Assembly: GCF_020520425.1 (NCBI RefSeq)
Contig: NC_079490.1
Coordinates: forward strand, 42,540,723-42,604,722
Direction: 5' to 3'
Origin: Spinacia oleracea
Taxonomy: Eukaryota > Streptophyta > Magnoliopsida > Caryophyllales > Amaranthaceae
Length of the DNA stretch: 64,000 bases
The translations under genes and the position numbers were made by a program. The notes under the pieces were generated by a model. That model did not search any database and was not told the origin of the DNA. It worked only from the letters and a program-made list of their open reading frames with translations. Below, one piece after another: positions 11,132-23,120 of the stretch (positions are counted from its first letter, which is position 1; each line of letters begins with the position of its first letter).

Positions 11132-11929
11132 TTATTATTTTCATAATCTAAATTGCATGAACATGGTTAAATATTACAAATTTGCAAGAATTAAAAGGGG
11201 TGATTAATTTTCGTAATTGTTAATTAATTGCAAATTGCGTTTATTTAATTATACGTACGCAGTTTTTCGGCAGTTTCTTCGTTACTCATCCAAATCGAGT
11301 GATTTTTGTGTCAATTCCGCATGTAAAAGGCATTCTAAAATTTTGACAAAAATACTAATTTTCTGCCGAACCCAGAATTCTCAAATTCGAAGCCTAACTA
11401 TGACTTTTCGGAGGTTTTAGTTTTTCGAATGCAAAATTTCGTAAATTTAAGATGTTAAATTAAATATTTGCGATTCTTGTTGATAAATCTTGAATTTTTG
11501 ATTGACCTACTGTATATGTTTAACAAGTTTGAATGCCTAGCCTTGTTAATTATGCAATCTAATTTGTAATTATGATTAATTTGTTGAAAATTAGAATAAT
11601 TTAGAATTAATTTGATTTTCATAATTAATTATAATTTAATTAGATACCTATGATTAAAAACCACCATAAAAATTGTAAATTTATGATAAATTTTAAATTT
11701 TTATGACCTAGACTTGAATCCATGTTAATCGGAAATCAATTGAATAATAGATTTTCGATTTTTCGCCCTAAAATTATGAAATTAATATTAATCTATTAAT
11801 TTGTCATTAATTTTAAATATAAATTTTTTAAATTTTATGCGATTCGTTCATATAACTTGCACGCACAAAGCAATGGACGCTACGTGTTACCCTTAAGGGG
11901 TGTTGTATAGTGCGGGCATGCGACGACGA

Positions 11930-12445
11930 GCAAGGGAGCTCGTCGCCCATGCGGCACGAATGCAATGAGCAAGGGCATGGTGCACGAGCATAAGGCAGCA
12001 GCCCTGCCTTGTGTCGTGGGCTACGAGCAATGGACGAATGGGCATGGGCGAAGGCAAGGCACGACAGTCGCGTGTGGGCAGCAAGCGAGCTGCGCCACAA
12101 CGCGCACTGCCTCGCGCAAGCGCGCGCAGCCTCGCGCGCAGCGAGCGCAAGCTCGCGTGCCACGAGTGCTGCGCCCAGCGTCGATGCCTCGCGCAGCGAG
12201 CGCTGGCTCGCACAAGCGAGCGCTGGCTCGCATCAAGCGAGCGCTGGCGAGCGCGCACAGCGAGCGCTGGCGAGCGCGCACAGCGAGCGATGGCGCGCGC
12301 GCAGCGAGCACCAGCTCGCGCGATGGCTTGCGAAGGGTAGAAGCAGCAGCTATGCAACGCAGCGCATGGGCTGCGCGCACATGGCCAGCGATGGCTGTGT
12401 GCGTGTGGCCCATGGGCGTGCGGTGCGTAGGGTGTTTGCGTTGCG
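11930..12445. repeat. GC-rich island with minisatellite in element B leader
   Basis: A GC-rich block in an AT-rich leader. At about 12190-12310 a unit close to AGCGAGCGCTGGCTCGC, 20 to 24 bases long, recurs about five to six times with small changes. Long open frames on both strands here are caused by the composition and the repeat, and I do not regard them as genes. Confidence 0.7.
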
Positions 12446-15400
12446 ATTAGATCGTTTTGAATGTTTAATTTGAAATTTTCAGTTTACATAATTTTAATTA
12501 ATTTAAAATTAATAATTTAAATTATTTTCTTTGATTTTAATTTTGAATATTGTAATTATAATAAATTTTATTTATTCTAATTATTTTACTAAAATTAAAA
12601 TCATAAATTAATTTAAATACGACTGAAATTAAATTAAACTTTTTGGATTCAATTATAAATTTATATGAGCTTTAAATTTTAATTAAATTTGTATGTTTCC
12701 GGTTAGACTAGAAATACATTTTATGTTTAAAATTAGTAAAGCATATGAATTTATTGGTTTGAGTGGGAGCCCTTTTTAGTCATAAACTCTTGATTAGGTC
12801 TACAAATCCTTAAGGTTAAAACAACTTGATTAGAATTAATAAGGACTGAATAATTGCTAGATTATTGGTGCCCTTGATTAATTGCTGCAAATGTTTACGT
12901 GATGCATAATGTGTTTTACTAACCAACTATGTGGGCCATTCATGATAATGAATGGGTGAATGGTATATATTGTATATGTACTGTTTTGCAGGTTATGAAG
13001 TGACTAGTATGGCCCAAATAGGATAGAAAATATGGTCTGCGTACCATTAATTTGAATGTAATTGGTCTAAAGTACCAAAGTCGTTTTTCAATTCAAATAT
13101 GGTCTGCGTACAATCAAATAGTTGTAATTAGTTTTAATTATAGCTTATCCTATTTGAAGAAAATGGTGCCTCCCACGGAGATTTTCAAGACGGACTTTGA
13201 AGTTAAAGCTTCAAGATGAAGTCGGGCCATACTAGATCACATTTATCTTATGCATGTTTTAAGTTATTTATTGCCTTTAAATATGTCTTAAAATGCATGA
13301 GATCAAAAGCTTGATTATGTTGCATGATTAAGGATTTTAGTTCACTTAAAATCTAACCAACATAGTAAGAGCCTTAAGTTCCAAACTTAAAAATTGAGTT
13401 AAAAGGTGCCATGACAAAATATACACTTGCTTGGATATCCTTTACATCAATCTAGTAATAGTTTTCGCTCAGCGAGGTGTTACTTATTGGTCTTAAAGGG
13501 GCAAGGTACACAAATAATTGTGAGTACATGTTAGTTTTGGTGAAACTCAACGATATAAGTAAGGAGTCCTTTTATGTCGTGGCAAAATCGATAGGTTTAC
13601 CTAATAAGTTCTTAGACGTACCTATCAACCAAGAATAGTTTCTAGACTATTAGCAAAAGGCTTTTGCTTACCTAAGATGTTTTAGGATTAAGTCGACAAA
13701 CTGTGCTTAATTCTTCAATGATTTTAGGATCTTGGAATCATTTTATTCACACCTGCCGGAACAATAAATTCGAATAAAATGCTAATAACTTGTTGAAATT
13801 GCATGATTGCTTTAATTTTCAAGTTATTACTCATGATAAATGTTTAGACTTTGCATGCTTCAATGTATTTTTTAGTTATTGTTTATAATTAAATATCTTG
13901 CACTGCAGTAAATCCTTTTAGAAAGGTAACAGTAAATTTCCTCGATTGGTAGTGAATCCAAGAACGATTCACGGAAATGAGAGAAAGTGAGCAATTTAAA
14001 ATGTACGTTTCTTATAGCGACTTTTATGGTTGTTTTCGAACATCAAAGTCGAATGGCAAACCAATTGGTGCTTGTGAATTCAAAATACACTGTAGTTTTG
14101 AGATCATAAAGCATTGAGTTTAATACGCTCAGCTTTACCAATGGTTAACAACCTAATATCTTTGTCCATTTAATTCTCGAATGAGTCTAGTCCCTAGACA
14201 TTCGAATAGATCGATGCTTAGAGAACTTTAGAAGCTTCTGGTAAGATCATCTAGTTGAAACTTAATATTCAACATAAATTAAATGGTAAGAACCTTGTTG
14301 GGGTGACATTGGACATGTCTAACAAAGTATAAAAGTCAACACTAAAGAATTCAATTCTTAAGACTATAAGAAAGGGTACAAGAAATAGGAAAACGAGGAA
14401 CAAATGAAAGGAATTTACGATTCCGTTTCTACCTATAAGTTTATGTTTAAAGAGAAGTGACCTAGCAATCAAACTTTCTTGGTATCATATACCGCTTGAG
14501 GTTCTTACTTCGGTAATAACTCAAACAATGGAAGCTAGGATACACTAATGACCTACAAGTGGGAAATGAAGCATGGCATTGCTACATTAATTGTAGGGTC
14601 ATCTAAGTTTGTTTTAAGTCCTTTCAAAGGCTAGAACTTAATGGCTATTTTGTTCCATAATCAGCATACCTAAATTTCTGCTTCAAACACAGAAAGACTC
14701 ACATTCAAGAAAAACAAAAACAATGTTTGTTTGTTTATTTGAATGAAATGGTCAATTACAGGTTGAGTCAATATGCTTGATTAAAACAAACAACTCTTTA
14801 AAGAACTTTACTAGGTTCAAATCAACCCCTTGATTTGAGTTCCACTAATCTTTGGCATTGTTGCTTAGACCATATCAACAAGTTAACATTCATAAGCTCT
14901 ATTTTGATGGACTTTTGAAAGTTGATTGATTTCTAGATCATTTTAAGACAACTAGTCTTACTTGTTGAAAGTAACAAAAGATATGAACTATTGTTAGAAC
15001 GCCTAGACAATAGAGTTCAAAGCTAAAGAAAGATTTTATGACTTTATTATTTCACATGGATTTGAGTGAATATAGGTTTATTTACTCAAATGTGATATAA
15101 GTTGAATCTGTTTGGCTAGTTCAAAGATTCAGAAGTATAAAATCCACTTGGCAAGAAATTATAAAGATCTAGGTTAGATCATGTTGATGATTACTTGAGA
15201 CCAAATATGATCATCAATGATTGTGTGTTGTAATTTCATAATCTAGGTCCATAAGATATGGCATATCTTAGTTGGAATAATCGAAGTCAATTAGTACTTG
15301 ATTCGATTAATGATGAATCATAAAGACTTTTCCTATAATTTCTAAAACAAAATGCTCAACTACCACCAAACTAAACCAAATTCGTCAAAGCTTTTGAAAA

Positions 15401-15590
15401 GTAATTTCAGAATAACTTTTCATAAAATATATCTAGAGAGTTGCAAAACTCAGTGGGAGCTTAGTGTTTGTCATTCGACAAACTAAGGCCCAAGTATAGA
15501 TATATGTTTCATTGTGATTTATTCAAATGAGACACAAGGGTATTGTTTCTACCACGAATTTTTGAGAACATAATGTTTGTTTGCTCGAAA
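12446..15590 (+). other. Untranslated internal region of element B
   Basis: An AT-rich stretch matching the leaders of A and C (for example the block around 13000-13260 shared with A at 7260-7520 in inverse order) and then a part shared with C (14270-14960 against 21130-21038 and 449-1). No reading frame with a recognisable protein is present. Confidence 0.65.
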
Positions 15591-16183
15591 TAATGTCCTT
15601 TTGGAGATTCGTTTCCAAAATGACAAGTGGGAGAAAATAGACCTCGAAAGTCTTCGAGGCGAACAACAAACATAAACGGACATTCCGGAGGCTTTTCGAA
15701 TTGCTTCAGAAAATCCGAACTTATTCTTTAAGGACTTTAGAAGTGGCTTTAAAGAATAGACATCTCTTAGAAGACTTTACAAGTGCTTCAAAGAGAATAG
15801 AATATTCAAAGGACTCTCAAAGTGCCTGTTGATATTCTATTGTTTGATGTTCTATACCCAAAGTAGGCATAGAGTTCAAGTCACTGGAACTATGATATTC
15901 TTCTATTGGATAGTGAAGAAACATGGAGTTCAGGTCACTGAAACTATGCAATTCTTCTATTAGATAGTGAAGAAACCTACAACTTGCAGTCAAACTATTA
16001 TCATGTAGATTAATGAGTTTGTGACTTGTAAGAAAGCTATGACGAAACCTAGATTCCCTAAAATGGTTAGAGGCCATATATAGACTCAAATGTTTTAAAT
16101 GGTTAGAGGCCATAAAACATACTCAATGTTTTGATGACAAAATTGAAATTTTGTTGATTTGCAAGAATAGGTTCACACCTATT

Positions 16184-16350
16184 GGTTGCAAGTTTGTTTT
16201 AAGGATAAAAACCATCAAACATGAAATTGTGTTCACACACAAAGCGATATTAGTTGCTAAAGGTTACAAGCAAATTCATGGTGTGAATTGTGTTGAAATC
16301 TCATGCATAATCGTAATGCTCAAGTCTATAATTCAAGCAATGATTGCATA
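16184..16350 (+). pseudogene. Reverse transcriptase remnant of element B
   Basis: The frame reads IGCKFVLRIK and then AILVAKGYKQIHGVN and IVMLKSI. These match IGSKWVFKLK, KARLVAKGYRQVHGVD and AMLKSI in element A, with the same order and spacing. About 55 residues remain open before stops. The catalytic boxes are not found. Confidence 0.85.
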
Positions 16351-17547
16351 TTGGTACATATAGCAATTGGATGACAAAACGTATTCCTCAATCAAATGTT
16401 GGAATAAACTATGTACATGGTATGTCATAGGATTTGTGGATCCAAATAAATGCTTGAAAGAAAAAGCTAGCTTATAAAATCTAAGTACAGATTTAAGCAA
16501 GCAATTGGGGATTGGAATTATATTTTAATGAAGCTAATAAGTATTTTAGTTTCATAAAATATAGATGATTCTTATAGATATATAAGAAGTTTAGTGGGAG
16601 TACATAAAACTTAATTGGTCCTATGTGTATCACACACATATCTCTCTATTGTGAAATAACATTCAAATGCTAAATACTTAGATTTGAGATTATTCATCAA
16701 TGATGGACCAAGGCGAAACTTAGTACATACTGGGTACTAAGATCTATTTACAAAGATCTTATAATATTGTTTTGGATTAAGTAATGGCATTTACTAAATC
16801 AAACACGAAATACTCCATTGGAGATATTCGACCCATGTGAATAAATCTAAGTAAAAGAATGTTTGAACTATGTATAAGCATTTACTAAGTTAAAACATCA
16901 AAGGATCTAAGTGAGATTCTTAACCTATATTATATGTCAAAGAATTTAGCTGGATTCAGTATCTACTGAAATTGAATGAGCTAAAGTTACATGAATAGAA
17001 TTCAATTGGGAATTATTCTGCAAAAGAATTTATCATGTATGATATAATATGAGGATCGCCAAAAACGTATCGTATGACTTTAGGCATGATGAACATATAC
17101 CAATCTCTATTGATCTAAGTAAAGATCAACTAGATTGAGATCAAGAACACTTATGGTACTTGAAAAGGTACATAGGAATAGTTCTTGATTCAAGGAAATA
17201 AAGATATGCTAAATATTGATGCTACACGCATAAACACTGGCAAAGGATCAAGCAAGACCCTTTGGAGTTAACCATTGACAAGGACGAGTTAAAGAGCATC
17301 GTGTTTCGAAATGGCAACATGGATTGGAGACCATGAGTTGTTGCGTGGGAAATTAAAATATTAATTTCTATGTTCTAAGATACAGCTGGAAAGTCTTCCA
17401 CATGTCTGTGAACTGCTTGGATAAGTAAATCCAAACAAAGCATCACTAGCAACCTAAACAGTTGAAGTAAAAGTACTTATTGCCTAAGAAGCAATAAAAC
17501 AGGGTTGTTTATGTTAAGGAGTTCTTCACTGAACTTGGGAAGATCAC

Positions 17548-17662
17548 CTATCTGCTGGCTTGATGGTTCTTCATTGAAAAATGCGTAGAACCACTCTTGA
17601 AGCAAGAAAAAGGTATGCTAACTTGATGGTTCTTCATTAAGAAATGCGTAGAACCACCATTG
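17548..17662 (+). repeat. Short tandem duplication in element B
   Basis: The phrase cttgatggttcttcatt followed by aaatgcgtagaaccac occurs twice with a period of about 65 bases (from 17558 and from 17622). It lies in the eroded pol region and is probably a replication slip. Confidence 0.7.
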
Positions 17663-18690
17663 TAGCGAGAAAGACTAGATCACAAAATAAACATACTCAA
17701 AAGATCTTATCATCCTATCTCGAATATCATTCGATGAAAAAGATATTAAGATTGGAAAAGCATGATAACTAAACCTATGCAGCAAGTGAGAAAGCAACAC
17801 TCACATTGTAGCACTGGAAATCAAGCATAGCTTTGAATTCCATGAAATGTTTTAAAGATGGGTTCGAGGCCCATGATTGTAAAACATTGGGGTTGAACAT
17901 TTATCATATATGAAATGAATTTTCATATTCCATTTAATCTTGGTTTAGTATTAAATGATGAGTCCCTTCAATTTGACGATATATTCAAGATAGACTGTCA
18001 GGACCAGTCCTGTGACTAAGAAATGTCTATCAAGTGAACTTGAATGTCAAAGGTTGAAAATGGTCCCTAGTCGGAGTTTCTATAAAATTGGACGCATAGA
18101 AAACGTTAGACGATTAGAATGCAAGATGACTAGTATTTCTGTTTCTTGAACTATGTGGACATGGCAATGTCATAATCATTTGCATAGATACTTACTTTGG
18201 GAAGACTAGTATCGGACAAGACCTATGAAACTTTACTGTAAGAGATGAAAATCTGTCATAAGTAAATTTCATTAAAATTATTAGACACTAAATCCTCAAT
18301 ACCTGAGTGATTTGAGATTACTTGTTTGAGAACTGGTTACTTTGACGTTGACCAACCGTCGCACCGTAAAAGGAGGCTATAAAGGCAACACTCAGGTAAT
18401 CACCTATCAAACGAAGTCTAATCTCAAGATCGCAAGATTGGGATTGTCCTCCCATAAATCGGGATGAGATGCTTAAAAGTTGTACAAGGCCACTCGGAGA
18501 GCTAGAAACTGTGAAATGCATGGCCGTGCTCGGATGAATCATAGGCTATGATTATCTGTTTATTTGATCAGTTGAACTCTGAAACCGAGGAACACCTCTG
18601 GACATAATAAGGATGACAACTCTTACCTTATGTTCAAGAGCAAGCATCGAGCGACAAAGGAATTAGGAAATGCACACTTGTCCCTAAGGA

Positions 18691-18702
18691 CAAGTGGGAG
18701 AC
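18691..18702 (+). other. Polypurine tract of element B
   Basis: CAAGTGGGAGAC directly before the 3' LTR. Confidence 0.88.
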
Positions 18703-20086
18703 TGAAGGAAATAATGCCCTTGGTCCAAGTATGCATTCAATGATAAGTCTAATAAATGCGGTTCAGTATTAATTAACAAGTTAATAATTCAGTGAGATCA
18801 AGTGAGCTGAATGCCTAGCTAGAGGCCGCTTCAGTTCAAGTGGAATTAATGATATTAATCCACAGCTTACTCTTGACTGAACCCGTAGGGTCACACAAAT
18901 AGTACGTAAACGGATCAAGTATTTAATGGCATTAAATACTCCATCTATGGATATTCGGAATAGACGGATCTTGGTTTCAGTGGGAGCTGAGATCGTCACA
19001 GGCAAGAAATGAATACTCCGGAAACGATGATATTGCCGGAAACGGAAATATGGATCGTATCGGAAATATAAATATTATCCAAGTCGTAGATGTTACCGGA
19101 AACGGAAACATGGTACATATCGGGAAATATTATCGGAAATAGAAATATTGCCGGAATCGGAAATATTGCCGGAAACGGAAATATTGTCTGAATCGGAAAT
19201 ATTATCGGAATCGGAAAATAATTCCGGAAACGGAAATATTAAATATTTGTTCGAAACGGAAATTAATTCCGGAATCGGAAATGTTAAATATTGTTCGTAT
19301 CGGAAATGAATTCCGGAATCGGAAAATTAATCGAAAGCGCGTCGTACGAATTAGCATCGGACGAGCTTGCTAGACGAAGGCCCAACACGAAGCCAGGCCC
19401 ACGTCCAGCAAGGGAAACGCGCGCCACAACACGCCAGCCCAAGGCTGCGCCAGGCCCACCGCAAGGCAGGCCCAGCGCGCGCCCAAGGCTGCGGCAGTCG
19501 TGGGCTGCGATGCTCGGGCTGTGCGCGCGCGCGCATGGCGCCCCTCGTGGGCTGCTATGCGTGCGTGGGTGTTTGTGTTCACATACGAAACCTAAAACGT
19601 ACAGGATTCGTTTAATGATTAAATTCCTAATTCTATTTGATAAATTAATTAAATAAGAGTTTCATTAGGATTCTAATTTAATTAATTCGTATCCTAATAG
19701 GATTCCAATTCTCTTTCCATACCCCTATAAATATGTGGCCTGGGTTCACAATTTACAACGAGTTTTCAAGTATTCAAAGTGAGTTTTTGAGAGAAAAATT
19801 CAGTCACATTCCTTGCTCAAAAGTGCCGAAATTTTTAGTACCTTAAGGGCGATTCTAGTTGGTCAATCTTAAGGCGGATCCGGACGTGCTGTGGACTATC
19901 TACGGAGGAACGACACTTGGAGTCCTAAAGACTTGTTCTTTTTGGTTCGGGCGCAGCTAGGGAAGGCACGCAACAAAGAGTATGCATCTAAACTATGCTA
20001 TATGATTATGTGTAAATAATATGTATTCCTGGCTAAATGGTTTTTCCGCATGATTTATGAATTGTCATATGTATCATAACCTAACA
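18703..20086 (+). repeat. 3' LTR of element B
   Basis: TGAAGGAAATAATG ... CATAACCTAACA, 1,384 bp against 1,389 in the 5' LTR. Differences include a 4-base indel near 18790, single-base changes near 19366 and 19383, and changes near 19945. The TATA-like box is at about 19725-19733. Confidence 0.95.
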
Positions 20087-20091
20087 ATTAG

Positions 20092-21032
20092 GATTAGGAT
20101 TTAATCAATGCACGAATTCCGATAGGATTAGGATTCGTTACGGACACGAGCGTCGTATGGCCACGAGCATCGCACCACCCGCGCAGGCCTTGCGGCCCAC
20201 ACGAGCAGTCGCTGCTCGCAGCCCACGAGCACGCTCAGCGCGCGCGCGCCAAAGGCCTTGCTGGGCCTGGCCTTGCGCTGGGCCTGGCGAGGCTGTGGCA
20301 GCTCCGTGTTTGGGCGCTCGGCTTGCTGGGCGCGGGCCTGGCTTCGTGTTGGGCCTTCGTCTAGCAAGCCTCGTCCGATGCTAATTCGTACGATGCGCTT
20401 CCGATTAAATTCCTGGTTCCGGAATTCATTTCCGATACGAACAATATTTAATATTTCCGATTCCGGAATTAATTTCCGTTTCGAACAAATATTTAATATT
20501 TTCGTTTCCGGAATTATTTTCCGATTCCGATAATATTTCCGATTCTGACAATATTTCCGTTTCCGGCAATATTTCCGATTCCGGTAATATTTCCATTTCC
20601 AATAATATTTTCCGATACGTACCATGTTTCCATTTCCGGTAACATCTACGACTTGGACAATATTTATATTTCCGATACGATCCATATTTCCGTTTCCGGC
20701 AATATCATCGTTTCCGGAGTATTCATTTCTTGCTTGTGACGATCTCAGCTCCCACTAAAACCAAGATCCGTCGATTCTGAATATCCATAGATGGAGTATT
20801 TAATGCCATTAAATACTTGATCCGTTTACGTGCTATTTGTGTGACCCTACGGGTTCAGTCAAGAGTAAGCTGTGGATTAATATCATTAATTCCACTTGAA
20901 CTGAAGTGGCCTCTAGCTAGGCATTCAGCTCACTTGATCTCACTGAATTATTAACTTGTTAATTAACACTGAACCGCATTTATTAGACTTAATATTATAT
21001 GCATACTTGGACCAAGGGCACTATTTCCTTCA
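20092..21032 (-). repeat. 5' LTR of element A, outer part
   Basis: It continues the LTR broken at 9725 and matches 905-1844 of the left LTR, ending in CACTATTTCCTTCA. With 9272-9725 it gives 1,395 bp, exactly the left LTR's length. It contains its own CGGAAATATT-type array (about 20390-20720). Confidence 0.95.
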
Positions 21033-22420
21033 CTAATATCATAGGAGTTTATTTTCTAAGTCGTTTCTCTTTAACACAAAATTTTAGGTAGAAATTGAAT
21101 CTTGAATTCATTTCTTTTGTTCCCCTTTCCTATCCTTCCTAGCACGTTTTCTTATAGTCTTAAAGATTTTACTCTTTGCTTGATCTTCTTACTTTGTTAT
21201 GCTTACAAAGTCCCTTTCTTTTATTCACTTTGAATGACAACATCCAATGAATCTAGTTCATTTATTGAATCAAAAGAAAATTGGTTGTTAACCATTGGTT
21301 ATACATGAGTCTTTAACTCAATACTTCATTACTACAAACTACCCAGTATTCTGAATATATGAGGTCCAACTGGTCTACGATTCAAATTTTAGTTTTAAAA
21401 CAACCATGAAGATCACTGTAAGAAAATAGCATTCAAGATACGCTCTCACTCTCCTTTTCTTTGAGAATCGCTCTCAAAATTAGTTACCAATCGATCGAGG
21501 AAATATCGCAGTTCTATTGTCCAAACGCAATAAGGTTGAATATTTACGATTCTACAGAATGAACTAGCAAAGAAAACATTTATCATACTTTAATAACTTG
21601 AAATAAAAGCATTCATGCAATCATCAAAGCTATTAAACATTTCATTCATGCAAAAGCAAAATATGGTCCAAAATGAATGAAACGATTCCAAGATCCTAAA
21701 AGTCCTAAATCCGCGGCTTTGGCATGTCTTAAGTATTTTAAGATTCTAGGTAAGCAAAACCTATTGCTAGTAATCTCCAAATTACTCTTGGTTAATAAAT
21801 TAATACCATCATTTATCCCATTCCTAGAACATAATCTCATTGTTGTTTGAGTTGAAACCATAATCAACGTGCTCCTTTGGGACGCCTTACCATCTAAGTC
21901 AACTAATATAGCACATCGCTTTGGCGTAAACCTACTATGTTAGATCCTTAGATTTTTGTAAGTGCTTGATTTGGAACGCAATTTTCGAACTCAATATTAC
22001 TTTGCACCTAGTTGTTTCTATGTTGGTTCGATTATTTAGTGAACTAGATCTAATCGAGTCATACAAACAATGTATTCATGCAAAATATACATTCGTCATT
22101 CAATATAAAAAAGCATAAATAAACTTGGTGAACTAGAATGGCCCAAAACTCTTGTCTTGAAGCATCCAATCTTCTTCACCGTCTTGTTAGCTTGGCATCG
22201 TCTTGAATCTTCATTCAATGCTAACTTAAAGTTCTAAACTAGAAATACTTGAAATAATAAAAATTACCTCAAAATTTCAATGGTACGCAGACCATATTTA
22301 AAACTTTACATTCAAAGATAAAACGGTTAGCAGACCGTATTTAACTATACTAAATTGGCCATACTAGTCACTTGGAGTACATGGATTCCATAAAATATAT
22401 ATATTCTATGCATTCACCCA
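21033..22420 (-). mobile_element. Element C, internal region (middle segment)
   Basis: It starts with the right TSD copy of A (CTAAT, 21033-21037). In reverse complement it matches the B interior at about 14460-12940 and the A leader at 6700-7560, for example the block 'gattccaagatcctaaa' and the block 'ggccatactagtcact'. It ends at CACCCA (22420), directly followed by Helitron H1. The match resumes at 46374, so H1 inserted here. Confidence 0.85.
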
Positions 22421-23120
22421 TCTATAATTATACTAAAAGAGAGGCCACTAAAACCAAAACTGCCACGTGGCGCTCTCACATTAAAAAAATTCCCGCCCAT
22501 TTCCCTTCCTTTAATTAAATTAAATTTATTATGTAATTAATTAATCTTAAAATACACTTAATCAGATTTAATTATTAAAATATCCTTACTATACGTTGAA
22601 GATTTGTTCATATTGAAAGAATTTACTATACGTTAATTAACTATATTGCATATCAAAGATTTTATGTTTACAAATTTGTACGTATAATTGGCCTTGATTA
22701 TATCAGGAAGGTTTTAAAAGATTCCTTTCCCTAATGCGTAGGGATATATTCCTCAAAGATTTGTTCAATTTCCCTAATTACGGATACCGAAACATTAACA
22801 AAAGTATACGTATTAGCAAAAGTATACTAAATCATTTCTTTCCATAATTCTTAGGTATAGATTCTTAAATGATTTGTGCAATACTAAACATTTGCCGTGC
22901 AATATGTATACTAAATAATTCCTTTCCCTAATTCTACAGTATATATTCTCCTCAAAGATTTGTGTAAAAACTAAACACTTGTCGTGCAATAATTATAGAT
23001 TGACATATATAAGTACGTTTTATACCGTATATATCAATAGTCCATCAGTATACAAGTCATCAAAGACACAATATAACCATACATTCAAAAATTATCAAAT
23101 ACATAATTAATAGGTTATAG
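22421..23120 (+). promoter_or_regulatory. Helitron H1 5' end and upstream region of the RPA gene
   Basis: It holds the 5' terminus (TC...), then AT-rich sequence. Bases 22866-23055 are repeated at 27905-28107, and 22662-22720 recur inverted at 27101-27165. The RPA start codon is at 23121. The region is presumed to hold the RPA promoter; no single element stands out. Confidence 0.55.

Larger units (their letters stand above)
15590..17900 (+). pseudogene. Eroded pol remnants of element B
   Basis: Scattered pieces align with the gag-pol of A but are broken by many stops. Near 15620 is the counterpart of A's 4430-4460 (the integrase tail, around the word gacaagtgggag). At 16184-16350 RT is still readable. 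Around 17160-17530 there are short pieces like the RNase H region. No frame is long enough to be made as protein. Confidence 0.7.
9726..20086 (+). mobile_element. Element B: non-autonomous copia element nested in A's LTR
   Basis: A 10.36-kb plus-strand element with LTRs at 9726-11114 and 18703-20086, PBS at 11116-11131, PPT at 18691-18702 and a 5-bp TSD ATTAG. Its LTRs belong to the same family as those of A. Its interior has no gag or pol frame; only eroded pol pieces can be read, such as the RT remnant at 16184-16350. The LTRs differ at about 15 places by eye (about 99% alike), so insertion was recent relative to A. Movement must have used proteins supplied by relatives such as intact copies of A; that is inference. 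Confidence 0.95.
450..21032 (-). mobile_element. Element A: Ty1/copia LTR retrotransposon, interrupted by element B
   Basis: A full-length copia element on the minus strand: 3' LTR at 450-1844, PPT at 1845-1857, broken gag-pol at 2688-6606, leader at 6607-9254, tRNA-Met-type PBS at 9255-9271, and 5' LTR at 9272-9725 plus 20092-21032. Removing element B (9726-20086 and one copy of its TSD) leaves about 10.2 kb. The order protease-integrase-reverse transcriptase-RNase H is diagnostic of copia. LTRs of 1,395 bp and the gag-pol type resemble the Tork/Angela group, but the lineage is a guess. The two LTRs differ at roughly 2-3% of sites by eye, more than those of the nested element B. Confidence 0.95.

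Noticed and set aside
11828..12473. Five overlapping frames of 109 to 161 codons
   Set aside because: They are produced by a GC-rich minisatellite; the translations are low-complexity Ala/Arg/Ser runs in every frame.
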